A stretch of 46,572 nucleotides of DNA from an uncultured Monoglobus sp. GTDB lineage: Bacteria > Bacillota > Clostridia > Monoglobales > Monoglobaceae. A model generated the notes under the pieces. It did no database searches, was not told where the DNA came from, and saw only the letters and a list, made by a program, of their open reading frames with translations. The DNA lies in contig CANRGH010000018.1 of assembly GCA_947630135.1 (NCBI GenBank), positions 1-46,572 of the forward strand, in the 5' to 3' direction. The translations under genes and the position numbers were made by a program. Positions 8,196-17,229 of the stretch are shown here, piece after piece. The first letter of the stretch is position 1. Each line of letters begins with the position of its first letter.

Positions 8196-9128
8196 CTATT
8201 CAAACTGGTTCATCTGCTCGGTTATGCGGCGGTTGAGCTCCTCGGCCGCGTTGTAACCCATGCGCTTCTGGCGGTTGTTCATGGCCGCGACCTCGAAGAT
8301 GACGGCCAGATTTCTGCCGGGGCGCACCGGAATTGTCAGCGACGGAATGTCAAGCCCCAAAATATTGGTGTACTCGTCAACCAAACCCAGACGGTCATAC
8401 TGCTTGTTGCTGTCCCAGGTCTCAAGATGGATGATCATGTCTATATTCTCGGAGTCCTTGACCGCGCCCATACCGAATATATTCTTAACGTCAACAATAC
8501 CTATGCCGCGTATCTCGATAAAATGCCTGATAATATCGGGCGCGACGCCGATCAGCGTCTTTGACGAAACCTTTTTGATCTCAACCGCGTCGTCCGCCAC
8601 CAGTCTGTGGCCGCGCTTAATCAGCTCAACCGCGGTCTCGCTCTTGCCGACGCCGCTCTCGCCGAGGATAAGCACGCCCTGGCCGTATATCTCGACCAGA
8701 ACGCCGTGCCGGGTGATCCTTGGCGCGAGCTCAACGCTAAGATAGGCGTTAAGCGTGCTCGTGAAATAAGACGTGGGCTGCGCCGTTCTCAGAACGGGCG
8801 TCTCAAACTCCTCCGCGAGCTTCAGCATCTCGGCCGAGGCGTTTCCGTTTCTGGTCAGGATTATCGCCGAAACATTTTTCTCAAACAGACGCTTAAGACT
8901 GTTGTATCTCACCTCGGCGGACAGACCCGCGAGGTATGTGTTCTCAACCATGCCGAAGATCTGAATTCGGCTCGGGTCAAAATAATCAAAAAAGCCCGTG
9001 ATCTGAAGGCCCGGACGGTTAACGTCCGCGGTCTCGATCATAATATCCTTTTCGGGGTAATAAAGCTTATCCAGCTTCATCTCGCGGATAACTTTTTCAA
9101 GGCTCACGGTAAAAATTTCGTTTTCCAT
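8196..9128 (-). CDS. hprK: HPr kinase/phosphorylase
   Basis: A 310-residue HprK, the bifunctional enzyme that phosphorylates and dephosphorylates HPr at the regulatory serine and so controls carbon catabolite repression. The Walker A motif GESGVGKS is at residues 156-163, preceded by the conserved HGVLVEIYG (H141). The signature EIRGIGIVDVKNIFGMGAV and the C-terminal VAAMNNRQKRMGYNAAEEL are intact. Length is typical. It is the first gene of the hprK-PHP-murB-rapZ-yvcK-whiA run and has a consensus promoter immediately upstream. Confidence 0.96.
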   Translation of the reverse strand: MENEIFTVSLEKVIREMKLDKLYYPEKDIMIETADVNRPGLQITGFFDYFDPSRIQIFGMVENTYLAGLSAEVRYNSLKRLFEKNVSAIILTRNGNASAEMLKLAEEFETPVLRTAQPTSYFTSTLNAYLSVELAPRITRHGVLVEIYGQGVLILGESGVGKSETAVELIKRGHRLVADDAVEIKKVSSKTLIGVAPDIIRHFIEIRGIGIVDVKNIFGMGAVKDSENIDMIIHLETWDSNKQYDRLGLVDEYTNILGLDIPSLTIPVRPGRNLAVIFEVAAMNNRQKRMGYNAAEELNRRITEQMNQFE

Positions 9129-9165
9129 AGACTCTACCTCAAATGCAATAATTTCTTTAGTTTCT

Positions 9166-9194
9166 ATTATAATTCAAGCTCAATTGTTTGTCAA
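9166..9194 (-). promoter_or_regulatory. sigma-A promoter of the hprK operon
   Basis: On the minus strand TTGACA (plus 9189-9194) and TATAAT (plus 9166-9171) have a 17-bp spacer, about 40 bp before hprK. Confidence 0.88.
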
Positions 9195-9341
9195 TCCGTT
9201 TTGAAAAAAACGCCCCCGAAAACACAAACCGCGGCACTTTTCCCAAAAAACCACCGCAAAATAAAAAAAACCGCCGCAAAGACGACACAGCCTGTTTTCT
9301 GCCGCCGCCTCGCCCCTTGGAGAGTTTCATCACCCCGTAGT

Positions 9342-9358
9342 GGCGGATATTATCCGCC
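9342..9358. repeat. GGCGGATA-T-TATCCGCC palindrome
   Basis: One copy of the dispersed palindrome family (consensus GGGCGGATAATATCCGCCC, usually followed by CTACA). Arms of 8 bp around one central base, adjoining the composite repeat at 9361. Confidence 0.85.
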
Positions 9359-9360
9359 CG

Positions 9361-9512
9361 TTCTGCCTCGCCCTCCGTGGAGGGAGAGGTGGCTGCGGCC
9401 GGAGCCGCGCAGCGGGTTCGAGGCACTATCGTATTTCGATTGCACATATAAATGAGGCCACAAATCATTAACGTGAGCGGACATGGCCGAAGGCGACGGA
9501 AAGGGAGGCGAA
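9361..9512 (-). repeat. composite intergenic repeat, copy A
   Basis: Read on the minus strand, this is nearly identical to plus-strand 15036-15184. Shared blocks include GGCCATGTC, CACGTTAATGATTTGTGGCC, TCATTTATATGTGCAATCGA, AATACGATAGT, and AACCCGCTGCGCGGCTCCGG. No convincing reading frame explains the similarity. The whole stretch 9195-9569 holds only repeats: after this copy, 9525-9550 has a CTCCCCTTCC/GGAAGGGGAG hairpin. Confidence 0.8.
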
Positions 9513-9569
9513 CCAACGTGGTCTCCCCTTCCTAAAGGAAGGGGAGCCTGATTGTTATACAAATGTTAC

Positions 9570-9598
9570 TTGAAATTTTTGTTGAATTATGGTATAAT
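9570..9598 (+). promoter_or_regulatory. promoter of the candidate toxin mRNA
   Basis: TTGAAA (9570-9575), a 17-bp spacer, and TATAAT (9593-9598) preceded by TG, giving an extended -10. The predicted transcript starts near 9605 and has a leader of about 115 nt before the small ORF. Confidence 0.75.
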
Positions 9599-9656
9599 TA
9601 ATTTTGCACAAAAGGGAATTTTGAGCGGTTAGCCATCTCCTATTTCTTTAATAGAG

Positions 9657-9696
9657 AGGAGGTGACCTCCTGATCATGCCGTGAGTTCTCCTCACG
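9657..9696 (+). promoter_or_regulatory. structured 5' leader of the candidate toxin mRNA
   Basis: Two stems lie in the leader: AGGAGGT-G-ACCTCCT (9657-9671), which pairs an SD-like with an anti-SD-like sequence, and CGTGAG-TTCTC-CTCACG (9680-9696). Upstream, TCTCCTATT can also pair with AATAGAGAGGA. Structured leaders that delay translation are typical of type I toxin mRNAs. Confidence 0.55.
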
Positions 9697-9720
9697 AGTT
9701 TAACGAAAGGGGGGATTGCA

Positions 9721-9795
9721 ATGCTGCGCGCGATTTTTAAAATAATCGTCTCTGTTGTGATATTTTTCATGATAGTGAGCACAAAAGCAATATGA
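9721..9795 (+). CDS. 24-residue hydrophobic peptide, candidate type I toxin
   Basis: The peptide has a short basic start (MLRAIFK), a single hydrophobic span over about residues 8-19, and the end STKAI. AGGGGGG at 9708-9714 lies 6 nt before the ATG, a strong SD. It has its own promoter and terminator. An antisense RNA appears to be transcribed towards its 3' end from a perfect consensus promoter. This arrangement matches type I toxin-antitoxin loci such as txpA/ratA or bsrG/SR4, but the peptide does not match any family member I can recall. Toxicity is inference. It could instead be an ordinary small membrane peptide or a leader peptide. Confidence 0.6.
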   Translation: MLRAIFKIIVSVVIFFMIVSTKAI

Positions 9796-9910
9796 CCGTC
9801 TCTAAGTCAGAATAAATAGACGGTCATATGACTTCATATTAAATTTTGGCTGACTGTTTAAACAGTTACCCTTTGTGCGATTGGGGATCGCTTAGGCGGT
9901 CCCCTTTCGT
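9785..9910 (-). ncRNA. candidate antisense RNA antitoxin
   Basis: A minus-strand transcript of about 125 nt is predicted from the promoter at 9917-9945 to a hairpin ATGACCGTCT/AGACGGTCAT (plus 9792-9801 and 9818-9827) followed by the U-rich ATTGCTTTTGTG. Its 5' end is a perfect 8-bp hairpin with loop CCTAAG, the complement of the toxin mRNA's terminator hairpin, and it contains the palindrome ACTGTTTAAACAGT (9853-9866). It overlaps the toxin stop codon and 3' UTR. Confidence 0.55.
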
Positions 9911-9918
9911 ATTTTTAT
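9883..9918 (+). terminator. terminator of the candidate toxin mRNA
   Basis: GGGGATCG (9883-9890) pairs with CGGTCCCC (9897-9904), loop CTTAGG, followed by TTTCGTATTTTTATT. Confidence 0.75.
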
Positions 9919-9945
9919 TATATAGTATTTTTATTGTCTTGTCAA
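9917..9945 (-). promoter_or_regulatory. consensus promoter of the antisense RNA
   Basis: On the minus strand TTGACA (plus 9940-9945) and TATAAT (plus 9917-9922) with a 17-bp spacer: perfect hexamers at ideal distance, with no coding gene on that strand downstream for several hundred bases. Confidence 0.8.
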
Positions 9946-9983
9946 GTGAAATTTTTACAGACAGCTCCATCGGGGTGGAAACC

Positions 9984-10099
9984 GGGACGTCGAGGGCGCA
10001 TACAGTCTCCCATTAATGATTTGTGCCCTCGTTTATCCTTGAAAACGGGATACGATTGTGCCACGGACCCGCTGCGCGGCTCCGGCCGCAACCGTCCCC
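9984..10099 (+). repeat. composite intergenic repeat, copy B (diverged)
   Basis: Starts GGGACGTCGAGGGC, includes ATTAATGATTTGTGCCCTCG and GACCCGCTGCGCGGCTCCGG, and ends ACCGTCCCC. The same order of blocks occurs at 15182-15300. No gene is visible between 9946 and 10214. Confidence 0.75.
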
Positions 10100-10214
10100 G
10101 ACGACCAAAGTGCGCAAATCACCATAGAGGCAGAGCAAGCAGCTCTGCCTCTATATTTATTGATATTAACCTACATATAAATACAATGTAACCGTTACCT
10201 CACCCTAGCGATTG

Positions 10215-10643
10215 TTATCCAAAAATACATTTCTCCAACAACCATATATCCAACAATGATACATAATAAATTTCGGACTTATCGGTTTGAAATTCACCAT
10301 TACTGTTAAACATTCCAATCAAAACACAATTGCCTGCAATATTAATCTTTTTTTTCTTACCATCCTTATAATTTATTGTCAATATGGAGGTGGGTGATTC
10401 CTGTAATGCGGATTCTTTCGAATAATAGAAATTTATATGTCTTATTTTATTTTCAATTTGTTTTACATCATCAGCCGACACAAATTTTTTATCCATAGAG
10501 ATTTCGACACATTTCGAATACTGTATGCTCTGTATTTCCGAATAATTGTTTTCCTCATGATATGAAATGCTATGTAAAACCAGATGAATAAGAACAGCCA
10601 CCACATAGATAACCGCAATAATTTTAACGATCTTTCTTGCCAC
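10215..10643 (-). CDS. hypothetical protein with one N-terminal membrane anchor
   Basis: 142 residues: an N-terminal hydrophobic span (about residues 5-25) followed by a hydrophilic domain of about 115 residues rich in Lys and Ile. No family is recognised. A GTG start with GGGGAG 9 nt upstream is the best start. The base composition is far more AT-rich than the flanking housekeeping genes, and the codon choice is A/T-ending, as in the next two genes, suggesting acquired DNA. The orientation places it last in a run of three minus-strand genes. Confidence 0.6.
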   Translation of the reverse strand: MARKIVKIIAVIYVVAVLIHLVLHSISYHEENNYSEIQSIQYSKCVEISMDKKFVSADDVKQIENKIRHINFYYSKESALQESPTSILTINYKDGKKKKINIAGNCVLIGMFNSNGEFQTDKSEIYYVSLLDIWLLEKCIFG

Positions 10644-10758
10644 TTTTCGTTACTCCCCTTTATTTGCCTATATCCTATTCGTTCACGCTTATGCATGCTC
10701 ATGTCAAGACAATAGCGCAGAACTACTTATACATATTACTCAATCTTTCATTTATCTT

Positions 10759-11121
10759 CTATATAAAATACTTTATACGTTTAGCAAAATACCAAATTTC
10801 TAAAAAAAGAATTACAATACTCGCAAAAAAATTAATTAAACTTAGTTTAAAATATATGTTCATCGCTATCATCGAAACGTATACGATAATATATAAATAT
10901 ATTGCATACTTCTTTTTATGTTTAAAACCATGCCATATTAATATGCTAACTACAAGTATATATATACAAAACATATCTAAAAATAAGGTATCAATAGCAA
11001 AGTTAGTAAACACTTGCATAGTTAATACTATTGATAATACTACAAAAACTAATACTATTATAGGTATTTTTACCTTAGTTATAAAGCTAAACCATTTCCA
11101 TCCAAGTACGCTTTTATTCAT
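10759..11121 (-). CDS. hypothetical small integral membrane protein
   Basis: 120 residues from the ATG at 11121, which has GAGGAGA 6 nt upstream; a longer frame to 11208 lacks such a signal. About four hydrophobic segments and short basic loops (HGFKHKKKYA) make up the whole protein. No family is recognised. It lies 52 bp downstream of the next gene upstream and shares its AT-rich composition. Confidence 0.6.
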   Translation of the reverse strand: MNKSVLGWKWFSFITKVKIPIIVLVFVVLSIVLTMQVFTNFAIDTLFLDMFCIYILVVSILIWHGFKHKKKYAIYLYIIVYVSMIAMNIYFKLSLINFFASIVILFLEIWYFAKRIKYFI

Positions 11122-11173
11122 ACCGATCTCCTCTATTCCTGTATTAAATAATAATCCTGTTGTAGATAGAAAT

Positions 11174-11482
11174 CTACATAACCTTGAATTGAAAGCATAT
11201 TCTTTCACTAAGATTTAATCTCTTAGTGGCATAATACGCCGATTTTAACTCATCTGCGTCATGATTAACTATATCTTCACTGCAATCAATATAATAGTCA
11301 ATCGTACCGTTTTTATTTATCTGAAAACAAAATCGATGACCGGGCACAATTCCTCCGGGCTGTGAATAACAACCCGACAACTCAATCGTTGGATAAAAAT
11401 ATATAATTATACATGCTGCAACACACAAAATACCTGTTATAAGCGCAATACACAATAATACTTTTCTACCAACTTTTTTCAT
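11174..11482 (-). CDS. hypothetical membrane-anchored small protein
   Basis: 102 residues: basic start (MKKVGRKV), a hydrophobic span at about 8-28 containing a Cys, then an exported-looking domain with four cysteines and CYSQPGGIVPGHRFCFQINKN. It might be a lipoprotein, but the lipobox is not convincing. GGAGG lies 7 nt before the ATG. It is the first of three AT-rich minus-strand genes. Function unknown. Confidence 0.6.
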   Translation of the reverse strand: MKKVGRKVLLCIALITGILCVAACIIIYFYPTIELSGCYSQPGGIVPGHRFCFQINKNGTIDYYIDCSEDIVNHDADELKSAYYATKRLNLSERICFQFKVM

Positions 11483-11585
11483 ATCTTGTCCTCCAAAACA
11501 TATTTTATATAAAAATACGCGGCCGCAAAATCACGACCGCGCATAAAAAACGCAGCCTTGATTCTATGCTGCCACGAACTTATCT

Positions 11586-11660
11586 ATATTTTGTATTTCA
11601 AAGTTAGATAACCAAAGCGTGCGCTTTTTTCATAAGCGCAAACCCCAAAATACAAAATAT
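11586..11660. repeat. 13-bp perfect inverted repeat enclosing a hairpin
   Basis: ATATTTTGTATTT (11586-11598) and AAATACAAAATAT (11648-11660) are perfect inverted repeats. Between them GCGCTT (11621-11626) pairs with AAGCGC (11634-11639). The region 11483-11749 has no gene; it also has a CGCGG/CCGCG hairpin near 11519-11541. A small RNA or remnant of a mobile element is possible. Confidence 0.5.
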
Positions 11661-11749
11661 TAAAATACGTAGCATATTTAATATAACACATTTATCCAAA
11701 AAACACAAGCAAAATTTTAAATTTTTGTAAAAAATATCGCCGACGGTGT

Positions 11750-11783
11750 TACATAACAAAAAGGACGGCGAGCGCCGTCCTTT
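11750..11783 (-). terminator. terminator of the hrcA-dnaJ operon
   Basis: AAAGGACGGC (11760-11769) pairs with GCCGTCCTTT (11774-11783); on the minus strand the hairpin is followed by TTGTTATG after a run of T. It begins a few bases past the dnaJ stop. Confidence 0.85.
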
Positions 11784-11788
11784 GAATT

Positions 11789-12943
11789 TTATTCAAAAAA
11801 TTCTTTGAATTTCTCGCCGAAGGTCTTTTTGCGCTTGTATTTTGACGGGTCAACGTTGTCGTCAAACCGGCGCAAAAGGTCTTTTTGATTTTCGGTCAGG
11901 CCCTTGGGTATCTCGACCTGGACCTTGACATACTGATCGCCCCTTGACGAGCCGTTCAGCTTGACCGCGCCCTTGTTTTTGAGTCTGAACACGGTTCCGG
12001 GCTGGGTTCCCTCGGGTATGTTGTAAGTAACGTTTCCGTCTATCGTGGGCACGCTGACCTCGCCGCCCAATGTCGCCTGGACAAAGGTGATCGGATAATC
12101 GCACAAAATATCGCTGCCCTGACGGACGAAAATTTTATGGGGCTTGACGCGGACCGTGATCAGCAAATCGCCCGACGGGCCGCCGTTCTTGCCTATGTCG
12201 CCCTCGCCGCGGACGTTGAGGGTCTGGCCCCCGTCAATTCCGCCCGGGACGTTGACGTTTATCTTCTTGCTTTGGCGCAGGCTGCCCTCGCCGCGGCAGG
12301 TCTTGCACGGCTCGCTGATGATCGTGCCCTTGCCCCGGCACACCTCGCAGGTGCGGACCGACTGCATGCTGCCGAACGGCGTCCGCTGGACGCTCTTTAC
12401 CTGGCCCGTTCCGCCGCAGGCCGTGCACCTCGTCGGGTGCGAACCGGGCGCCGCTCCGCTGCCGTGGCAGGCGGAACAGCTTTCAAGGTGGCTGACGGTA
12501 ACTTCCTTTTGAGCGCCGAAGCAGGCCTCCTCAAAGGTCAGGTCGATATTCATGTGAACGTCTCTGCCGCGCTGGGGCGCGTTGGGGTTCCGCCGCGACG
12601 AACCGCCGCCGAAGATACCGCCGAACAAGTCGCCCAGATCAAAGTCCTCAAATCCGCCGAAGCCTCCGAAGCCGCCAAAACCTCCGCCGCCGTAGCCAGC
12701 GGCAGCGTTCGGATCAACGCCCGCGTGGCCGAACTGGTCGTATCGCGCTTTTTTATCGGCGTCGCTCAGGACCTCATATGCCTCGCTGGCCTCTTTGAAT
12801 TTTGCCTCCGCGCCCACCTTGTCGTCGGGGTTGAGGTCGGGGTGATATTTTTTCGCCAGCTTTCGATAAGCCTTTTTTATCTCATCGGCCGAGGCGTTTT
12901 TATCAACCCCGAGCACCTCGTAATAATCTCTTTTTTCTGCCAT
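11789..12943 (-). CDS. dnaJ: chaperone DnaJ
   Basis: A 384-residue type I DnaJ (Hsp40) co-chaperone, which stimulates DnaK ATPase and binds unfolded substrates. It has the J domain with HPD at residues 34-36, a Gly/Phe-rich linker, four CxxCxGxG zinc repeats ([32 protein letters not shown]), and the C-terminal substrate-binding domain. Length is normal. The upstream gap to dnaK (12944-13098) contains two copies of the dispersed palindrome, one about 20 bp upstream of the dnaJ SD. Confidence 0.97.
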   Translation of the reverse strand: MAEKRDYYEVLGVDKNASADEIKKAYRKLAKKYHPDLNPDDKVGAEAKFKEASEAYEVLSDADKKARYDQFGHAGVDPNAAAGYGGGGFGGFGGFGGFEDFDLGDLFGGIFGGGSSRRNPNAPQRGRDVHMNIDLTFEEACFGAQKEVTVSHLESCSACHGSGAAPGSHPTRCTACGGTGQVKSVQRTPFGSMQSVRTCEVCRGKGTIISEPCKTCRGEGSLRQSKKINVNVPGGIDGGQTLNVRGEGDIGKNGGPSGDLLITVRVKPHKIFVRQGSDILCDYPITFVQATLGGEVSVPTIDGNVTYNIPEGTQPGTVFRLKNKGAVKLNGSSRGDQYVKVQVEIPKGLTENQKDLLRRFDDNVDPSKYKRKKTFGEKFKEFFE

Positions 12944-12975
12944 TTGTTTCCTCCACTTTGGAACATAAGTCCCGC

Positions 12976-12994
12976 GGGCGGATAATATCCGCCC
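12976..12994. repeat. GGGCGGATAATATCCGCCC palindrome upstream of dnaJ
   Basis: Perfect 9-bp arms around one base, followed by CCTACA. It lies between dnaK and dnaJ within the operon. Confidence 0.9.
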
Positions 12995-13046
12995 CTACAT
13001 TTTTTGCACTTTGCGTTCGTAGGGGACGGCGCCCTCGACGTCCCGC

Positions 13047-13065
13047 GGGCGGATGATATCCGCTC
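13047..13065. repeat. degenerate palindrome copy in the dnaK-dnaJ gap
   Basis: GGGCGGATGATATCCGCTC, followed by CTACA. It has two changes from the consensus and is preceded by GTAGGGGACGGCGCCCTCGA, a block also seen in composite repeats B and D. Confidence 0.75.
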
Positions 13066-13098
13066 CTACATTTTTTGCATGCCGCGCGGGAATTTTTA

Positions 13099-14991
<1,893 letters not shown>

Positions 14992-15035
14992 TTGTCGCTT
15001 TTTATAATTTTCAGATTAATCGGGAGATTTGGCTC

Positions 15036-15184
15036 CCTCTCCATCGCCTTCGGCCATGTCTGTTCACGTTAATGATTTGTGGCCTCATTTATATGTGCAA
15101 TCGAAATACGATAGTACCTAGAACCCGCTGCGCGGCTCCGGCCGCAGCCACCTCTCCCTCCTAAAGGAGGGCGAGGCAGACGGG
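15036..15184 (+). repeat. composite intergenic repeat, copy C
   Basis: An inverted near-copy of 9361-9512, including CACGTTAATGATTTGTGGCC and GAACCCGCTGCGCGGCTCCG, ending with a CTCCCTCC/GGAGGG hairpin. It lies between grpE and dnaK. Confidence 0.8.
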
Positions 15185-15300
15185 ACGTCGAGGGCTAATT
15201 TTGCCAAACTTCAATTATCTGTGGCCTCGTTTGCCATTGCAAACGGAACACTTTATCCAAACGAACCCGCTTCGCGGCTCCGGCCACAGCCGTCCCCTAC
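15182..15300 (+). repeat. composite intergenic repeat, copy D
   Basis: Begins GGGACGTCGAGGGC and continues TCTGTGGCCTCGTTTGCCAT, ACGAACCCGCTTCGCGGCTC, then CGTCCCCTAC. It is related to copy B at 9984-10099 and directly follows copy C. Confidence 0.7.
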
Positions 15301-15320
15301 GAATTATACCAACCTCGTAT

Positions 15321-15376
15321 GGGCGGATATTATCCGCCCGCTCCTAGTACCTAGTCCCTATTCCCTAGTACCTACG
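15321..15376. repeat. palindrome plus TAGTACC/TAGTCCC direct repeats
   Basis: GGGCGGATATTATCCGCCC at 15321-15339, then imperfect repeats CTAGTACCTAGTCCCTATT and CCCTAGTACCTA running to the grpE stop. The grpE-dnaK gap (14944-15371) therefore consists almost entirely of repeats. Confidence 0.8.
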
Positions 15377-15983
15377 TTGCTACCTTAACCATGGAATGGC
15401 GGATCACACGCTCGCTGTCGCCCGACTTATAGATATAGCCTTTGGCGAACTCGTCGGTTATCGTGTTGCTCGGCTCGTCGCTCTCACCGGTCATAACAGC
15501 GTTGTGCAGATCGGGATCAAACTCCTTGCCGACCGCCTCGATCTCGCTTACATTCAGCGCGCCGAGCGCCTCGACAAACTGGCTCCGCACCATCTTAATT
15601 CCCTCAAGCAGCGCGTCCTTATCGTCGTTTCCCTCGGCGGCCCCGATCGCCCTGTCAAGATTGTCGAGAACCGGAAGCAGCTTCTCGACCGCTCCGCAAA
15701 GGCCCAGCGTGAAGTTCTCGGTCTTCTCCCGCGCGGTGCGCTTTTTGAAGTTGTCAAACTCCGCCGCCTTACGCAGGAATTTATCCTTCGCCTCCTCAAG
15801 CATCGCGGCAAGCTTTTCCTCGCCGCTCTCCTTTTTCTCGGGCTTCTCGCTTTTTTCTTTCTTTTCCTGTTTTTCGCCGCTCTCGGCCTTCGCTTCGGCC
15901 GCAGCGGCCTCTTCCTTAATTTCCTCGCTCACTTCCACTTCTTTTGCTTTCTCCTTGTCCTTATTTTTATCTTTTGCCTTCAA
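15372..15983 (-). CDS. grpE: nucleotide exchange factor GrpE
   Basis: 203 residues. The first 60 are a Lys/Glu/Ala-rich tail; then a long coiled coil (LAAMLEEAKDKFLRKAAEFDNFKKRTAREKT in overlapping heptads) and the beta-domain with FDPDLHNAVM and the terminal GYIYKSGDSERVIRHSMVKVA. GrpE exchanges ADP on DnaK. The start is a TTG with AAGGAG about 10 nt upstream, only 2 nt after the hrcA stop, so the two genes are coupled. Confidence 0.95.
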   Translation of the reverse strand: MKAKDKNKDKEKAKEVEVSEEIKEEAAAAEAKAESGEKQEKKEKSEKPEKKESGEEKLAAMLEEAKDKFLRKAAEFDNFKKRTAREKTENFTLGLCGAVEKLLPVLDNLDRAIGAAEGNDDKDALLEGIKMVRSQFVEALGALNVSEIEAVGKEFDPDLHNAVMTGESDEPSNTITDEFAKGYIYKSGDSERVIRHSMVKVAT

Positions 15984-15985
15984 AT

Positions 15986-17068
15986 TTAACCATCTCCTTC
16001 TTCCTCTGTTTCCCTGCCGGGTCCCAAGCGGTCGTTAAGCACGGCGCTTAAGGTGTCGGACAAATATTTTATTCCCGACATCACCTTGGCGTAATCCATG
16101 CGCTGCGGGCCGATAACGCCCACAATTCCGACCAGGTCATTCCCGACGCTGTAACGCGAAACGATAATGCTGTTTTCCTTAAGCTGGGGCAGCGGGAGCT
16201 CGTCGCCTATGTAAATGCTCACTCCCTCGCCCTCGGGCGAAATGTCGATAGCGTCGATCGCCTCGCTGAGCACGTTTTTGTCGTCAAAGAATTCAAGGAT
16301 ATTTTTAATCTTTTCCACATCATTATACTCCGGGAACCTGAGAATATTCGCCGCGCCCTCAACAAAGACCTGTTTGCTGTCGATCTCGCGCTCGGCCTCG
16401 TGTATCAGCTCAAGCACCGAGGCGAAGATCTCGGTATTCTCGCCGACCGCCCCGAGGGCCCCGATCAGACTGTCAAGATTGGCGTAGCCGCCCATGCCTA
16501 TGCCCGAGATATGCTCGCTGATGATGCGGTTCATCCGCTCGACCTCTTGATCGGTCACCGTCTTTCTCAGCCTCAAAAGCTTGTTCTTGATGATGCCGGC
16601 CGAGTTCGACACGATAACCATGATGTTGCGCCCGTCAATGTTGGCGAGCTTCACGCTCTTTGAGCCGCTCAATCGGCTTATCGGAGTTATCGCGAACGTC
16701 GGCATATTGGTCACTGCCGAAAAGGCCGACGACGCCTCGCGCACAATGTTGTCAAGCTCTTTGAACCTGCCGATAAGCGCCCTTTTGAGCCGCCCTATCT
16801 CGATCGCCGTCATCTGGTACCTGTCCATCAGATTGTCAACATAAAATCTCAGGCCCGCATTCGACGGTATCCGCCCCGCCGATGTGTGGGGCTGAATAAG
16901 CATTCCCATCTCTTCAAGGTCGCCCATCTCGTTGCGGATCGTGGCGGCGCTCAGATTGAGCCCGGTCTTTTTGGCAATGGTTCTTGAGCCGACAGGCTCG
17001 GCATTCTTGATGTAATCCTCAACGATTGCCCGAAGAATAAGCTTCTTCCGTTCGTCAAGGTCAGCCAT
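15986..17068 (-). CDS. hrcA: heat-inducible transcription repressor HrcA
   Basis: About 360 residues. The N-terminal winged helix (KLILRAIVEDYIKNAEPVGS, then LNLSAATIRNEMGDLEEMG) binds CIRCE operators; the GAF-like and dimerisation regions follow, including QPHTSAGRIPSNAGLRFYVD and the C-terminal IGPQRMDYAKVM. ATG 17068 is chosen because AGGTGG lies 6 nt upstream and the protein then begins MADLDERKK as in the family. It is the first gene of the operon, and a CIRCE element sits between its promoter and start, so it represses itself and grpE-dnaK-dnaJ. Confidence 0.96.
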   Translation of the reverse strand: MADLDERKKLILRAIVEDYIKNAEPVGSRTIAKKTGLNLSAATIRNEMGDLEEMGMLIQPHTSAGRIPSNAGLRFYVDNLMDRYQMTAIEIGRLKRALIGRFKELDNIVREASSAFSAVTNMPTFAITPISRLSGSKSVKLANIDGRNIMVIVSNSAGIIKNKLLRLRKTVTDQEVERMNRIISEHISGIGMGGYANLDSLIGALGAVGENTEIFASVLELIHEAEREIDSKQVFVEGAANILRFPEYNDVEKIKNILEFFDDKNVLSEAIDAIDISPEGEGVSIYIGDELPLPQLKENSIIVSRYSVGNDLVGIVGVIGPQRMDYAKVMSGIKYLSDTLSAVLNDRLGPGRETEEEGDG

Positions 17069-17094
17069 AAAAACCACCTCGTCTTTTAAATTTA

Positions 17095-17121
17095 TTAGCA
17101 CTCACCCAATCCGAGTGCTAA
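17095..17121. promoter_or_regulatory. CIRCE operator
   Basis: TTAGCACTC (17095-17103), nine bases, GAGTGCTAA (17113-17121): an exact consensus CIRCE inverted repeat, the HrcA binding site, just downstream of the predicted transcription start. Confidence 0.97.
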
Positions 17122-17130
17122 TCCTGTTTA

Positions 17131-17159
17131 ATAATAGCACCGCCGCTAAAATTTGTCAA
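17131..17159 (-). promoter_or_regulatory. sigma-A promoter of the hrcA operon
   Basis: On the minus strand TTGACA (plus 17154-17159), 17-bp spacer, TATTAT (plus 17131-17136). The start point would be near 17124, next to CIRCE. Confidence 0.88.
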
Positions 17160-17194
17160 TACCTTTTTTCAAAATTTTTTTGAATTTTTTGTAA

Positions 17195-17222
17195 ACTAAA
17201 AAGGGCTCCTGCAGGAGCCCTT
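17195..17222 (-). terminator. terminator after the transaldolase-like gene
   Basis: AAGGGCTCCTG/CAGGAGCCCTT (17201-17222) is a perfect palindrome, followed on the minus strand by TTTAG. Confidence 0.8.
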
Positions 17223-17229
17223 GAATTTT

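Noticed and set aside
8607..9455. 282-codon frame crossing from hprK antisense into the repeat region
   Set aside because: It is the shadow of hprK extended through its promoter and a repeat; no start signal.
9157..9516. 119-codon minus-strand frame in composite repeat copy A
   Set aside because: It lies within dispersed repeats and overlaps the hprK promoter; the related copies do not keep the frame.
12137..12985. 282-codon frame opposite dnaJ
   Set aside because: It is antisense to a fully conserved gene and shows only Ala/Val/Leu-rich text typical of the complement of a GC-rich gene.
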